Shown here piece by piece: positions 24,535-32,844 of a DNA stretch of 64,000 nt (its first letter is position 1; each line of letters begins with the position of its first letter). Made by a program: the position numbers and the translations under genes. This DNA is from Peptococcaceae bacterium BRH_c8a. GTDB lineage: Bacteria; Bacillota; Desulfotomaculia; Desulfotomaculales; Desulfallaceae. The notes beneath the pieces were generated by a model that searched no databases, was not told the DNA's origin, and saw nothing but the letters and a program-made list of their open reading frames with translations. The stretch spans positions 124,001 to 188,000 of the forward strand of contig LADP01000003.1 of the NCBI GenBank assembly GCA_000961575.1. Reading direction: 5' to 3'.

Positions 24535-25458
24535 TTAGTTGGTTTCCGTCCCCGGCAGCAATTTATGAGGCCAGTTGTCTATTTGATGGGCTCTTTCAAC
24601 CACCCGGTCAAGCATTGCATCCACTTTAGTTGGGGACATTCCTATACCGATTCCTTTATCGGAGGTGTGTCCCCTTTCCTCTGCTAGGGACATTCCAATT
24701 CCTATACCGGTATCGGATGAGGTATCTGTTTTCTTAAAATGAACCAAATATTCTATATTCCCTTCGGGGCCTTTCACCGGTGAGTGGTCGGCGCCCAACA
24801 CCAGCGCGCCGCAACCGGTAATGGAACGAACCACTTTATCCAGTACCTGTCTGTGTACGGCAGGATCTTTAACCACGCCTTTTTTACCCACATTTTCCCG
24901 GCCTGCCTCGAACTGGGGCTTAACCAGGGTTACTCCCTCATAATAGTGTAGCAGGTAATCTAGCCGGGGCAGCACCAGAGTTAGAGAGATAAATGAAACA
25001 TCAACCGTTACGAAGTCAGGGCGGCCCAGGGTAAAGATATCTTGCTCCAGGTGGCGGATGTTGGTGCGTTCCAATACCACCACCCGCGGGTCAGTGCGCA
25101 GCGACCAGGCCATCTGGCCATACCCAACATCAACAGCGTAAACCCTGGCTGCGCCGTTTTGCAGGGCGCAATCGGTGAATCCTCCGGTGGAGGCACCCAC
25201 GTCCAGCATCACCCTGCCCCGCAGGTCAATATTAAAAGACTGCAGTGCCCGGGCCAGTTTATAACCGCCCCGGCTTACGTAAGGCATTTTTTCCTTGACT
25301 TCAATGACCGGGTTATCATCAATTTGATGACCCGGCTTGGTGACCACATTGCCGTTTACTTTAATGTCTCCGGCCATAACAGCCGCCCGGGCCTTTTCCC
25401 TACTGGTGAATAACCCCTTTTGCACCAGCAACAGATCCAACCTGGTTTTGCTAGCCAA
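24535..25458 (-). CDS. tlyA: TlyA-type rRNA 2'-O-methyltransferase with an in-frame repeat insertion
   Basis: About 307 aa. N-terminal S4 RNA-binding domain (about 3-60: LDLLLVQKGLFTSREKAR), then a FtsJ-like SAM domain with MLDVGASTGGFTDCALQNGA. Methylates 16S/23S rRNA cytidines. TTG at 25458 overlaps the dxs stop and has GGAGGG upstream; the alternative GTG at 25473 lies on the ribosome-binding site. The C-terminus carries a ~30-residue insert with two copies of GIGIGMS separated by LAEERGHTSDK. It is encoded by two DNA repeats (24632-24648 and 24687-24709) and is not part of the usual domain; the normal tail (VDAMLDRVVERAHQID) resumes after it. Confidence 0.93.
   Translation of the reverse strand: MASKTRLDLLLVQKGLFTSREKARAAVMAGDIKVNGNVVTKPGHQIDDNPVIEVKEKMPYVSRGGYKLARALQSFNIDLRGRVMLDVGASTGGFTDCALQNGAARVYAVDVGYGQMAWSLRTDPRVVVLERTNIRHLEQDIFTLGRPDFVTVDVSFISLTLVLPRLDYLLHYYEGVTLVKPQFEAGRENVGKKGVVKDPAVHRQVLDKVVRSITGCGALVLGADHSPVKGPEGNIEYLVHFKKTDTSSDTGIGIGMSLAEERGHTSDKGIGIGMSPTKVDAMLDRVVERAHQIDNWPHKLLPGTETN
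24632..24722. repeat. Repeat inserted within the tlyA coding sequence
   Basis: Two direct copies of GGGACATTCC...TATACCG about 55 bases apart, the first also able to form a hairpin with GGTGTGTCCC. They keep the reading frame open and add the double GIGIGMS peptide near the C-terminus of TlyA. Confidence 0.7.
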
Positions 25459-25459
25459 A

Positions 25460-27391
25460 TCAACGCCCTCCACTGAGCTTGACTATCCTGGCGCACCGTT
25501 TTTGGTGCGGTTTAATCATACCCAGAGCAGTATCAGCTATAAAATCCGGGGACAGTCCGTATTTTTCACGCAGCAACGGCTGGCTGCCGTGCTCCACAAA
25601 AATATCCGGAATACCCAGGCATTTAACCTTAATTTCATTTAGCATTCCTCCGGCAGCTGTGTTGCTAAGAAGCTCCAAAACGGCAGAGCCAAATCCACCT
25701 GCCAACATGTTTTCTTCCACTGTGATCAGTCGTCCGGTGCGCCTAGCGTGATGGATAATGCATTCGGCATCCAGAGGCTTTACGAACCTGGCGTTAATTA
25801 CCGTTGACGATACACCAGCGTCCTGAAGCATTTCAGCAGCTCTAACAGCTACCGGCACCATGTTGCCCACAGCCAGGATAGTAACGTCCTTGCCTTCGGT
25901 AATCACTTCCGCCTTACCCCAGGGGATTTCAGTCCACTGCTGTCCCAGGGCCACGCCGAGTCCGGTTCCTCGCGGGTAACGCAGTGCGCATGGCCCTTCG
26001 GCATTTAAAGCGGTGTACAGCATATCCTGAACTTCTTTTTCATTGGTGGGAGCCAGTATATTTATATTGGGCAACGGGCGGAGAAACGACAGATCGAACA
26101 ACCCGTGGTGGGTGGGACCGTCATCGCCGACAATTCCGGCCCGGTCGATGGCAAAAACCACCGGCAGGTTCTGCAAACAAACGTCGTGGATAATCTGGTC
26201 GTAAGCCCGCTGCAAAAACGTAGAGTACACAGCCACCACCGGTTTGAGGCCGGCTTTGGCCAGCCCTGCCGCCAGCGTCACGGCATGCTGTTCAGCAATA
26301 CCCACATCGTAAAAACGCCCGGGAAAATGATGAGCAAAATCGGCCAGGCCGGTGCCGCTGCACATCGCCGCGGTGATAGCCACAATCCGGTGATCTTGCT
26401 CGGCCAGCCGCACCAGTGTACTTCCGAACACTTCGGTGTATGTGCTGGTGTCGCTGCTTTTAATGCAGGTGCCAGATTTAACGTCAAAAGGCCCAATGCC
26501 ATGAAACATGTCTGCTTTTTCCACGGCCGGGGCGTATCCTTTACCCTTTTCAGTAATCACGTGTACCAAAACCGGCCCGCCCAGGGTTTTAGCCTGTTCA
26601 AGGGTGTTAATCATCGATGGAATGTTATGCCCGTTTATCGGACCCAGGTAAGTAAAGCCAAGTTCCTCGAAAATAATTCCCGGTACCAAAAAATATTTTA
26701 GGCTATCCTTAAACCGCTCGGCAAACTTAAGCACGGTGGAGCCGATGGAAGGGATGCGTTTCATTAACTGTTCAAATTCGTCCTTGCCCTTGGAGTACTT
26801 GGGGTCGGTTCTAATTCTGGTTAAATACCCAGACATAGCGCCCACGTTATGGGAGATGCTCATTTCATTGTCATTAAGCACTACGATCAGGTCGGTATTT
26901 AGGTGCCCGGCGTGGTTTAAGGCTTCAAAAGCCATTCCACCTGTCATAGCCCCGTCGCCAATTACCGCCACAACGGAGTTCTTATCACCTTTGAGATCTC
27001 TGGCCAGAGCCAAGCCCAGGGAAGCAGATATTGATGTACTACTGTGACCCGTGGTAAAAGCATCGTGTTCGCTTTCATCGGGCCGGGGGAAACCGCTTAA
27101 ACCACCGTAACGGCGCAGGGTATGAAACTTTTCCCGTCTGCCGGTAACCAGTTTATGCACATAGCTTTGATGGCCGACATCCCAAATGATTTTGTCCCGG
27201 GGGGTCTGAAAAACCCGGTGCAGGGCCAACGTTAATTCTACAACGCCAAGATTAGGCGCCAGGTGGCCGCCGTTGACGGCCACGGTATTTATAATAGTTT
27301 GTCTTATTTCCACAGCAAGCTGTTCCAGTTGGGTCATATTTAGATTTTGCAAGTCCTGCGGAGAATTAATATGTTCTAAAAAACCGCCCAA
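25460..27391 (-). CDS. dxs: 1-deoxy-D-xylulose-5-phosphate synthase
   Basis: First enzyme of the MEP isoprenoid pathway: pyruvate plus glyceraldehyde 3-phosphate to DXP, thiamin-PP dependent. 643 aa, normal. Signatures: [40 protein letters not shown] (TPP site), [54 protein letters not shown] start at 27391 with GAGGGTGA upstream. It is preceded by oapA and followed by tlyA with a stop/start overlap. IspA upstream in the same direction uses pathway products. Confidence 0.97.
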   Translation of the reverse strand: MGGFLEHINSPQDLQNLNMTQLEQLAVEIRQTIINTVAVNGGHLAPNLGVVELTLALHRVFQTPRDKIIWDVGHQSYVHKLVTGRREKFHTLRRYGGLSGFPRPDESEHDAFTTGHSSTSISASLGLALARDLKGDKNSVVAVIGDGAMTGGMAFEALNHAGHLNTDLIVVLNDNEMSISHNVGAMSGYLTRIRTDPKYSKGKDEFEQLMKRIPSIGSTVLKFAERFKDSLKYFLVPGIIFEELGFTYLGPINGHNIPSMINTLEQAKTLGGPVLVHVITEKGKGYAPAVEKADMFHGIGPFDVKSGTCIKSSDTSTYTEVFGSTLVRLAEQDHRIVAITAAMCSGTGLADFAHHFPGRFYDVGIAEQHAVTLAAGLAKAGLKPVVAVYSTFLQRAYDQIIHDVCLQNLPVVFAIDRAGIVGDDGPTHHGLFDLSFLRPLPNINILAPTNEKEVQDMLYTALNAEGPCALRYPRGTGLGVALGQQWTEIPWGKAEVITEGKDVTILAVGNMVPVAVRAAEMLQDAGVSSTVINARFVKPLDAECIIHHARRTGRLITVEENMLAGGFGSAVLELLSNTAAGGMLNEIKVKCLGIPDIFVEHGSQPLLREKYGLSPDFIADTALGMIKPHQKRCARIVKLSGGR

Positions 27392-27426
27392 TTAATCACC
27401 CTCATTGCTACTGACTACTGTTTTTA

Positions 27427-27993
27427 TTATTTCTTTACCACCCTGATACCAGTTATTCCGCTAACCGTTGCGATTAAGCGGCCGACAAAAAAAATAACGT
27501 CGTTGGGGCGGCTAAGGGCTATCTTTTTGCCGAACGCCTTGCCGCCCACGGTAAGAGCGGCAATGAAAGCCGTAATCAACATGTTCAATGTGGACAGGTT
27601 CAATTCCTCCCACATTTGAATAATCTGCAGAACCAGAGCAATACCTAAAGCACCGCTAACGGTGCCGGCAATGTCACCTACCACATCGTTGGCAATATTG
27701 GCCACCCGGTCTGCGTTGCGGATTAAAAAAACGCTCTCATGGGCGCCTTTAATCCGCTTGGAGGCCTTGGCATGGAAAGGTTTTTCATCTGCCGCCGCCA
27801 CCGATGTGCCCACCAGATCAGAGGTAATACCGACAAAGATAATCATAATTAAGAAAATAAAAGATAATATGGGGCTGTTTAAAGCGCGGGCAAAAAATTC
27901 AGATAATAGGAAAAATAGCGCGGCGATGATAAAAGAAATAAAACCGACAAATATTACGAACTTGCCGGAAACTGTAGACTTATTATTTTTCAA
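27427..27993 (-). CDS. oapA: OLE-associated membrane protein OapA
   Basis: 188 aa with about four transmembrane helices (FVIFVGFISFIIAALFFLL, then SFIFLIMIIFVGITSDLVG, and two more near 110 and 135-150) and a basic loop (KPFHAKASKRIKGAHESV). It is encoded directly after the large structured RNA at 28062-28650 and before dxs, exactly the place where oapA lies in OLE RNA-bearing Firmicutes. OapA binds OLE RNA and brings it to the membrane. TTG start at 27993 with GGAGAGG upstream. Named from context, RNA neighbour and topology. Confidence 0.85.
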   Translation of the reverse strand: MKNNKSTVSGKFVIFVGFISFIIAALFFLLSEFFARALNSPILSFIFLIMIIFVGITSDLVGTSVAAADEKPFHAKASKRIKGAHESVFLIRNADRVANIANDVVGDIAGTVSGALGIALVLQIIQMWEELNLSTLNMLITAFIAALTVGGKAFGKKIALSRPNDVIFFVGRLIATVSGITGIRVVKK

Positions 27994-28061
27994 CTGATCC
28001 TCTCCACGGTTTAAATCCCTTGGTATTTAATCGTCGTAACCTGGTATTTAGTATGTATACT

Positions 28062-28650
28062 GACAAGTGACAACGATACGGGTAAATGTTGTGGCTTAGG
28101 TCCAGCAGGTTTTCCCAATTCCATACCGGTTGTCGCCAAACCGGCGGTTTCCCTTTAAACGGAATCCCGGATCGTCACCGAGTCCGTGGCTGAATTACCA
28201 CTTAGTCCACACTATAATCCCCGTATCGTCACAATTTCTCATCGTACAGCCTAGGAGTTTTCCTCTACAGGATTACCTTTTTTTAGCCTCTTTTGCAGTG
28301 ACGGTTTAAACCCGCAGCATATAGGGTAAGGGCCCTTACACCAGTATGCCGCTTAATGGACCTCCACCGGCACCACTCAAGGCAGGCTACACTGCACGCA
28401 GCTTTCCCCACATGCAGGTTTATACCCGAGCCATAGTCGTATAACTAATACTCCCACGCACACGGGTCTCCGCGGGGGCAGGGTCAACGCCCACATGCCA
28501 TTGCGGGTCGCCCCGCCCCCTTAACTCCCAGTACCGACCCCCAACTGGGCGTCAGCAGCCAGCACCAGGAACTTCATTGATGTGCCCTTAACGGATTTTT
28601 AGGCCCGCCTTCAAAAAAGGGTTCCCGACTAGGATACTGTGTCACTTGTC
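28062..28650 (-). ncRNA. ole: OLE RNA (ornate, large, extremophilic)
   Basis: A GC-rich ~590-nt stretch with no usable reading frame, between ispA and oapA/dxs on the minus strand. The ends pair: GACAAGTGAC at the 5' end (28650-28641) with GTCACTTGTC at the 3' end (28071-28062). Several internal short inverted repeats fit a highly folded RNA. Size, neighbours and downstream OapA match the known OLE class of anaerobic and alkaliphilic Firmicutes, which forms a membrane-linked ribonucleoprotein tied to stress tolerance. Exact ends are estimated from the terminal stem. Confidence 0.88.
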
Positions 28651-28674
28651 CAAAAAATTATTATATCATTAAAA

Positions 28675-28703
28675 ATTATAGCATGCCGCCATATCGGCGG
28701 CAA
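28675..28703 (-). promoter_or_regulatory. Promoter of OLE RNA
   Basis: Minus strand: -35 TTGCCG (28703-28698), spacer of exactly 17, -10 TATAAT (28680-28675). Transcription would begin about 17 bases before the terminal stem of the OLE RNA. The spacer holds an imperfect GCCGCC/GGCGGC hairpin, possibly a residue of the ispA terminator. Confidence 0.65.
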
Positions 28704-28808
28704 ATGTCTATTATGACTTCTTATCATCAATTATGACCCCTAAAGACTGTTTTCAATACAGGCAACCGTTTTATTATCAATTATCTAACGCGGTCAGGCT
28801 CTTAACTA

Positions 28809-29699
28809 CTATTGGTTGCGATTAATTACGAATTGGACGAGTCCGCGCAGGAATTGGGCTTCTGAGCCAAAGCTGTTTAGTGACGACAGCGCCGTTTCGG
28901 CGGCTTCGGTGGCTTTTTGCCTAGCGGCATCCAGGCCGAACAATGCGGGATAGGTTGCTTTTTGATTCCTCTGGTCGCTGCCCACCGGTTTGCCGATGAT
29001 TTGCTCATCCCCCACCACATCCAGAATATCGTCTACGATTTGAAAAGCCAGCCCCAGGCTATTGGCATAATCGGTCAGTTTTTGCAACTGCGCCTCGGAG
29101 GCACCGGATAATATGGCCCCGGCGCGTACTGAAACCCTAATTAAAGCCCCGGTTTTACGGGTATGGATGTACTCCAGCATATCTTCGTCAACAGTATCGC
29201 CCTCCGAAGCCAGGTCTACCACCTGACCGCCAATTAGACCCTGGGTTCCGGCGGCTTGAGCCAGTTCGGAAATCACCCGCACCACCCGTTCCGGAGCAAC
29301 GCCGGCGCTTTGCGGCAGTTGGGCCAAAACATTAAAAGACGACGTGAGCAGGGCGTCACCCGCTAAAATAGCCATTGCTTCACCAAAGGCCCTGTGGCAG
29401 GTGGGTTGACCCCGGCGCAGGTCGTCGTTGTCCATAGCGGGCAAATCGTCGTGCACCAGTGAGTACGTATGTAATAGTTCAACAGCGCAGGCGGCAGGCA
29501 TTACCGTTTCTGTGTTGCCCCCCACCGCTTCAGCCCCGGCCAGCACCAGGATTGGCCGCAGCCTTTTACCACCGGCGAATACGCTATACCGGACAGCCTG
29601 GTGAATGGCTGGCGGGTACGCGTTCACGGATGGCAGACACTGGTCCAGCGCCTTGTTTACCACTTTTGCCCGCTCGGCCAGTTCATCCCTGAAGTTCAT
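28809..29699 (-). CDS. ispA: Farnesyl/geranylgeranyl diphosphate synthase
   Basis: Chain-elongating prenyltransferase, 296 aa. First Asp-rich motif LVHDDLPAMDNDDLRRG (DDxxxxD form, typical of bacterial FPP synthase), second motif FQIVDDILDVVGD, plus GGKRLRPILVLAGAEAVGG and the Lys/Gln segment HTRKTGALI. Uses IPP and DMAPP made through Dxs. The start lies 3 bases from the xseB stop, so they are one operon. OLE RNA follows downstream. Confidence 0.95.
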   Translation of the reverse strand: MNFRDELAERAKVVNKALDQCLPSVNAYPPAIHQAVRYSVFAGGKRLRPILVLAGAEAVGGNTETVMPAACAVELLHTYSLVHDDLPAMDNDDLRRGQPTCHRAFGEAMAILAGDALLTSSFNVLAQLPQSAGVAPERVVRVISELAQAAGTQGLIGGQVVDLASEGDTVDEDMLEYIHTRKTGALIRVSVRAGAILSGASEAQLQKLTDYANSLGLAFQIVDDILDVVGDEQIIGKPVGSDQRNQKATYPALFGLDAARQKATEAAETALSSLNSFGSEAQFLRGLVQFVINRNQ

Positions 29700-29701
29700 G
29701 G

Positions 29702-29932
29702 TTAGAGCTCCTCTTCCTTGATTACCGGGTTCCCGTCGCTGTCTTCCATCAGGATGCTGATATGTTTTTCAGCTTGTTCCAGCTTTTTAGAGCACTGCCT
29801 GGTAAGCTGGATACCTTCGGCAAACAGCTGCAGAGATTCTTCAAGGGGCAGGTTGCCTTCTTCCAGCTTGTTAACTAGAATTTCAAGCCTTTCCAGGGCT
29901 TCTTCAAAAGCCATGTTCTTTTGTTCGCTCAT
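29702..29932 (-). CDS. xseB: Exodeoxyribonuclease VII small subunit
   Basis: 76 aa, typical size. The family core FEEALERLEILVNKLEEGNL followed by PLEESLQLFAEGIQL is fully present, then an acidic tail. It assembles with XseA (at 31617) into the ssDNA-degrading exonuclease VII. Unusually for such operons, fchA, folD and a repeat-hairpin lie between xseA and xseB here. Confidence 0.95.
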   Translation of the reverse strand: MSEQKNMAFEEALERLEILVNKLEEGNLPLEESLQLFAEGIQLTRQCSKKLEQAEKHISILMEDSDGNPVIKEEEL

Positions 29933-29963
29933 TAATAATTATCTCCAAACTCCAGTTTTTTAA

Positions 29964-30034
29964 GGGTCAGACTCTTTAGTTATAACCTATTGCCCAATTA
30001 TAGCCAATAAGTTGGTAACCAAAAAGCCTGACCC
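29964..30034. repeat. Hairpin repeat of family B, copy 1
   Basis: Outer arms GGGTCAGACTCTTTAGTTAT and (reverse) GGGTCAGGCTTTTTGGTTAC pair imperfectly, with ATTG-type loop between. Lies between fchA and xseB on the minus strand; may act as a terminator or processing site. Confidence 0.75.
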
Positions 30035-30048
30035 CAAAATACTACAAC

Positions 30049-30681
30049 CTATTTCATCCGCTCTTGTACCACAGCCACGGCCTTGTCTTTCAATTCTTTG
30101 GCCATTGCTACCATTTGCTCTTTTTCCGCTAAAATATTTTTAACGTATTCTTCGTCCTTAACCATTGGGATGTTAATGTCCACGCTAAGAAGCACTCCGT
30201 TTAGCGACGCTTCACATACGTAAGCAGCCACGCCGGCATCGCTGATGGCCATCGTGTTGCCAATTTTGGCTAGTTTGTCGGTTATAACCAATGCATCCAG
30301 CAGCGTCCTGGCAATTTCCATGGGAGTATCAGTGGCCTTTTTCAACGCTTTCTGCATTTGTTCTTCCCGCTTGGCCTTCTCTTCATCGGTGGTTTTAGGT
30401 AAACGATATACGTCCATAAACTTACCAAAGGCCGCTATATCGGCTGCCACCAGTTTTTCCAGCTGGTTTATGATAAAATAGGCGGCGCCGGTGATTTCCT
30501 TAACTTCGGGTTCTACATCCTTAAATTTGGGCCGGCCAACGGTAAGGTTGCCTACCATAGCTGTCATGGCCACACCTAGGGTGCCCACTAGAGCAGAAAC
30601 GCTGCCGCCGCCCGGAGTGGGCGCGTCGGATGCGGATACCGCCACTACCTTACGAAACGAAAAATCATAAATCTCGCTCAC
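30049..30681 (-). CDS. fchA: Methenyltetrahydrofolate cyclohydrolase-like protein (FchA)
   Basis: 210 aa, FTCD cyclodeaminase/cyclohydrolase family. Typical start with PTPGGGSVSALVGTLGVAMT and MVGNLTVGRPKFKD, followed by helices with DIAAFGKFMDVYRLPK. It opens methenyl-THF to formyl-THF, or forms it from formimino-THF. Directly downstream of folD, which does a similar reaction, so it gives the one-carbon pathway extra capacity as in acetogens and sulfate reducers. GTG start at 30681 with AAGAGGTGATATA upstream. Confidence 0.92.
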   Translation of the reverse strand: MSEIYDFSFRKVVAVSASDAPTPGGGSVSALVGTLGVAMTAMVGNLTVGRPKFKDVEPEVKEITGAAYFIINQLEKLVAADIAAFGKFMDVYRLPKTTDEEKAKREEQMQKALKKATDTPMEIARTLLDALVITDKLAKIGNTMAISDAGVAAYVCEASLNGVLLSVDINIPMVKDEEYVKNILAEKEQMVAMAKELKDKAVAVVQERMK

Positions 30682-30699
30682 TATATCACCTCTTTTTTA

Positions 30700-30735
30700 G
30701 AATTCAGAATTCAGGAGTCAGAATTCAGTAGACTC
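30700..30735. repeat. Intergenic repeat module D between folD and fchA
   Basis: GAATTCAGAATTCAGGAGTC followed by AGAATTCAGTAGACTC, reverse-orientation D-type sequence. It fills the short gap between the two folate genes. Confidence 0.7.
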
Positions 30736-31589
30736 TATGCTAATCCCTGCAGTTTAATGGCTTTAAGAACGTTTTTCTGGATTAGCACTGTGGTCAGGCT
30801 GCCTACGCCGCCCGGTACGGGGCTGATGGCGCCGGCTACTTCTTTGGCGTTTTCAAAATCTACGTCTCCGCAAATGCCGCCGCCCTCAGCGGGGTTAATC
30901 CCGGCATCAACCACAATAGCGCCAGGTTTAATCATATCGGCGGTCACCATTTTAGCTCTACCAACAGCAGCGATGACAATATCGGCCTGCCTGGTGTGGT
31001 AGCCAAGATCCTGGGTTTTGGTATGGCACACAGTTACGGTGGCGTTCTGGTTCAGCATCATGAAAACCAGCGGTTTGCCCACGGTTTCGCCGCGGCCCAC
31101 GATAACAGCGTTTTTACCTTTGATATCAAAGCCCGAACGCAGCATCACTTCAATGCAGCTTTCCGGGGTGGCCGGGAACAGGCCTTCGCCGCCGCTAAGA
31201 ATATAACCCCGGTTGATGGGGTGCGAGCCGTCTACGTCTTTCTTGGGATTAACGGCTTCCAATACAACTTTTTTGTCCATGCCCTTGGGCAGCGGCAGTT
31301 CAATCATAATGCCGTGCACTTTGGGGTCTTTATTCCAGCCGTCGATAGTAGCCAGCACTTCTTCCACGGGGGTGGTGCCGGGCATGGTGACCAGTTCAAA
31401 TTCAATACCAACGTTACTGCATGATTTTTCCTTGGAACGGGCGTAAACCACCGAAGCCGGATCGTCACCAACCAGCAGAACGCTAAGCTTGGGAACGATA
31501 CCTTTATCCCGCAACGCAGCTACATCTGCCTTGACTTCCGCCCTGATGGTTGCCGCAATAGCTTTGCCATCAATAAGAGTTGCAGCCAT
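30735..31589 (-). CDS. folD: Bifunctional methylene-THF dehydrogenase/cyclohydrolase FolD
   Basis: 284 aa, normal length. Substrate-site region VVYARSKEKSCSNVGIEFEL includes the catalytic Lys, then DVDGSHPINRGYI, TPESCIEVMLRSG and the NADP-site VGRGETVGKPLVFMML, and PGGVGSLTTVLIQKNVL near the C-terminus. Interconverts methylene-, methenyl- and formyl-THF. AGGAGG lies ahead of the ATG at 31589. Follows xseA; fchA follows it. Confidence 0.97.
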   Translation of the reverse strand: MAATLIDGKAIAATIRAEVKADVAALRDKGIVPKLSVLLVGDDPASVVYARSKEKSCSNVGIEFELVTMPGTTPVEEVLATIDGWNKDPKVHGIMIELPLPKGMDKKVVLEAVNPKKDVDGSHPINRGYILSGGEGLFPATPESCIEVMLRSGFDIKGKNAVIVGRGETVGKPLVFMMLNQNATVTVCHTKTQDLGYHTRQADIVIAAVGRAKMVTADMIKPGAIVVDAGINPAEGGGICGDVDFENAKEVAGAISPVPGGVGSLTTVLIQKNVLKAIKLQGLA

Positions 31590-31616
31590 TATATATCCTC
31601 CTATTTATCTTTAATT

Positions 31617-32816
31617 TCATGTCTTCGTTTCATCAACCCGGCAGGCCAACTTGCCCTGATGCAGATGCACCTTAATTTGATCGCCGGGTTTAACTAGAGC
31701 CGCATTCTGTAACACCTTGCCGTCAGGCCCGGTGGTGTAACTGTAACCCCTGGAAAGGGTGGCCAGGGGGCTTAAAGCATTTAACCGGCCAGCCAGCAGA
31801 GCCAGTCGGCTTTGGACACTGCGCATGCTTTCGCCGGCAGCACGTCTCATTTGCTTTTCATGCCAGTCCAAAACTTGCCGGCGCTGGTCGCAAATAACTG
31901 CCACCGGCCTGGATATAGCCCTGCTGGCACTGCAGCGATCCAGACGCTGTCTGTACAAGCCTGTTTTGTGTTTGATGCTTCGGGTCAATCTGACCCGAAG
32001 CATCATTATGTTCCTTTTTATTTCCGCGCGGTCGGGAACCGCTATTTCCGCCGCTGCCGACGGAGTAGGCGCCCTTAAGTCGGCAACCATATCGGCAATG
32101 GTGAAATCGGTCTCGTGCCCCACGGCAGATATTATGGGTATCTGCGAGGCGGCTATGCTCCGAGCCACCAACTCGGTATTAAAGGTCCAGAGTTCCTCCA
32201 GGGAACCGCCGCCGCGACCTACTATCAAAAGGTCTACATTCTCGGTGCGGTTAAAGAGGGTAATAGCCCTGACCACCTCGGCGGGAGCATTATCGCCCTG
32301 AACTGCTACCGGAGCCAGGTAAATCTGTACCATCGGCCAGCGGCGGCGCAAAATATTAAGTATATCCCGTACTGCGGCGCCTGTTGGCGAGGTTACAATG
32401 CCAATACACCGGGGAAAACGGGGCAGGTTTTGCTTGCGCCCGGTGTCAAAAAGACCTTCAGCAGCCAGCTTCGCTTTAAGCTTTTCAAAAGCGGCGTAAA
32501 GTGCTCCTGCTCCATCAGGCTCAATTTCCTCGGCGTAAAGCTGGTACTGTCCGTCTCTTTCGAAGACCGTCACGTAACCACGTACCCGTACGGCCATGCC
32601 GTTATCCGGTTTAAACCGCAACAGCCTGGCCCGGGAACGGAACATTACTGTTCGGATACTGGAATTGCTGTCCTTCAAGGTAAAGTAAACATGCCCCGAA
32701 GCAGCCTGCTTAAAGTTGGAGATTTCCCCCTTGACCCACAGGTTGGCAAGTTTACTGTCACCTTCCAGCAATCCCTTAATATAGCTGGTTAAATCGTGTA
32801 CTGATAAAACACTCAT
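31617..32816 (-). CDS. xseA: Exodeoxyribonuclease VII large subunit
   Basis: 399 aa. N-terminal OB-fold (LWVKGEISNFKQAASGHVYF), then the catalytic core with RCIGIVTSPTGAAVRDIL, LIVGRGGGSLEELWTFN and SAVGHETDFTIADMVADLRA, all present, then a helical C-terminal part and the end motif LATLSRGYSYTTGPDGKV. Works with XseB. It starts 28 bases after the nfnB stop and likely belongs to the same transcript or a short leader. Confidence 0.96.
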   Translation of the reverse strand: MSVLSVHDLTSYIKGLLEGDSKLANLWVKGEISNFKQAASGHVYFTLKDSNSSIRTVMFRSRARLLRFKPDNGMAVRVRGYVTVFERDGQYQLYAEEIEPDGAGALYAAFEKLKAKLAAEGLFDTGRKQNLPRFPRCIGIVTSPTGAAVRDILNILRRRWPMVQIYLAPVAVQGDNAPAEVVRAITLFNRTENVDLLIVGRGGGSLEELWTFNTELVARSIAASQIPIISAVGHETDFTIADMVADLRAPTPSAAAEIAVPDRAEIKRNIMMLRVRLTRSIKHKTGLYRQRLDRCSASRAISRPVAVICDQRRQVLDWHEKQMRRAAGESMRSVQSRLALLAGRLNALSPLATLSRGYSYTTGPDGKVLQNAALVKPGDQIKVHLHQGKLACRVDETKT

Positions 32817-32844
32817 CTTAACTCCGTTACATATTCCAATAATT

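Noticed and set aside
24632-24722. Frameshift or pseudogene in tlyA
   Set aside because: The insert keeps the frame and the normal C-terminal tail follows, so the gene is taken as intact.
28062-28650. Group II intron or other retroelement in the large noncoding region
   Set aside because: No reverse transcriptase and no domain V-like hairpin seen; position and neighbour OapA fit OLE RNA better.
32115-32792. Open frame of 225 codons on the plus strand
   Set aside because: Antisense to xseA; no family features.
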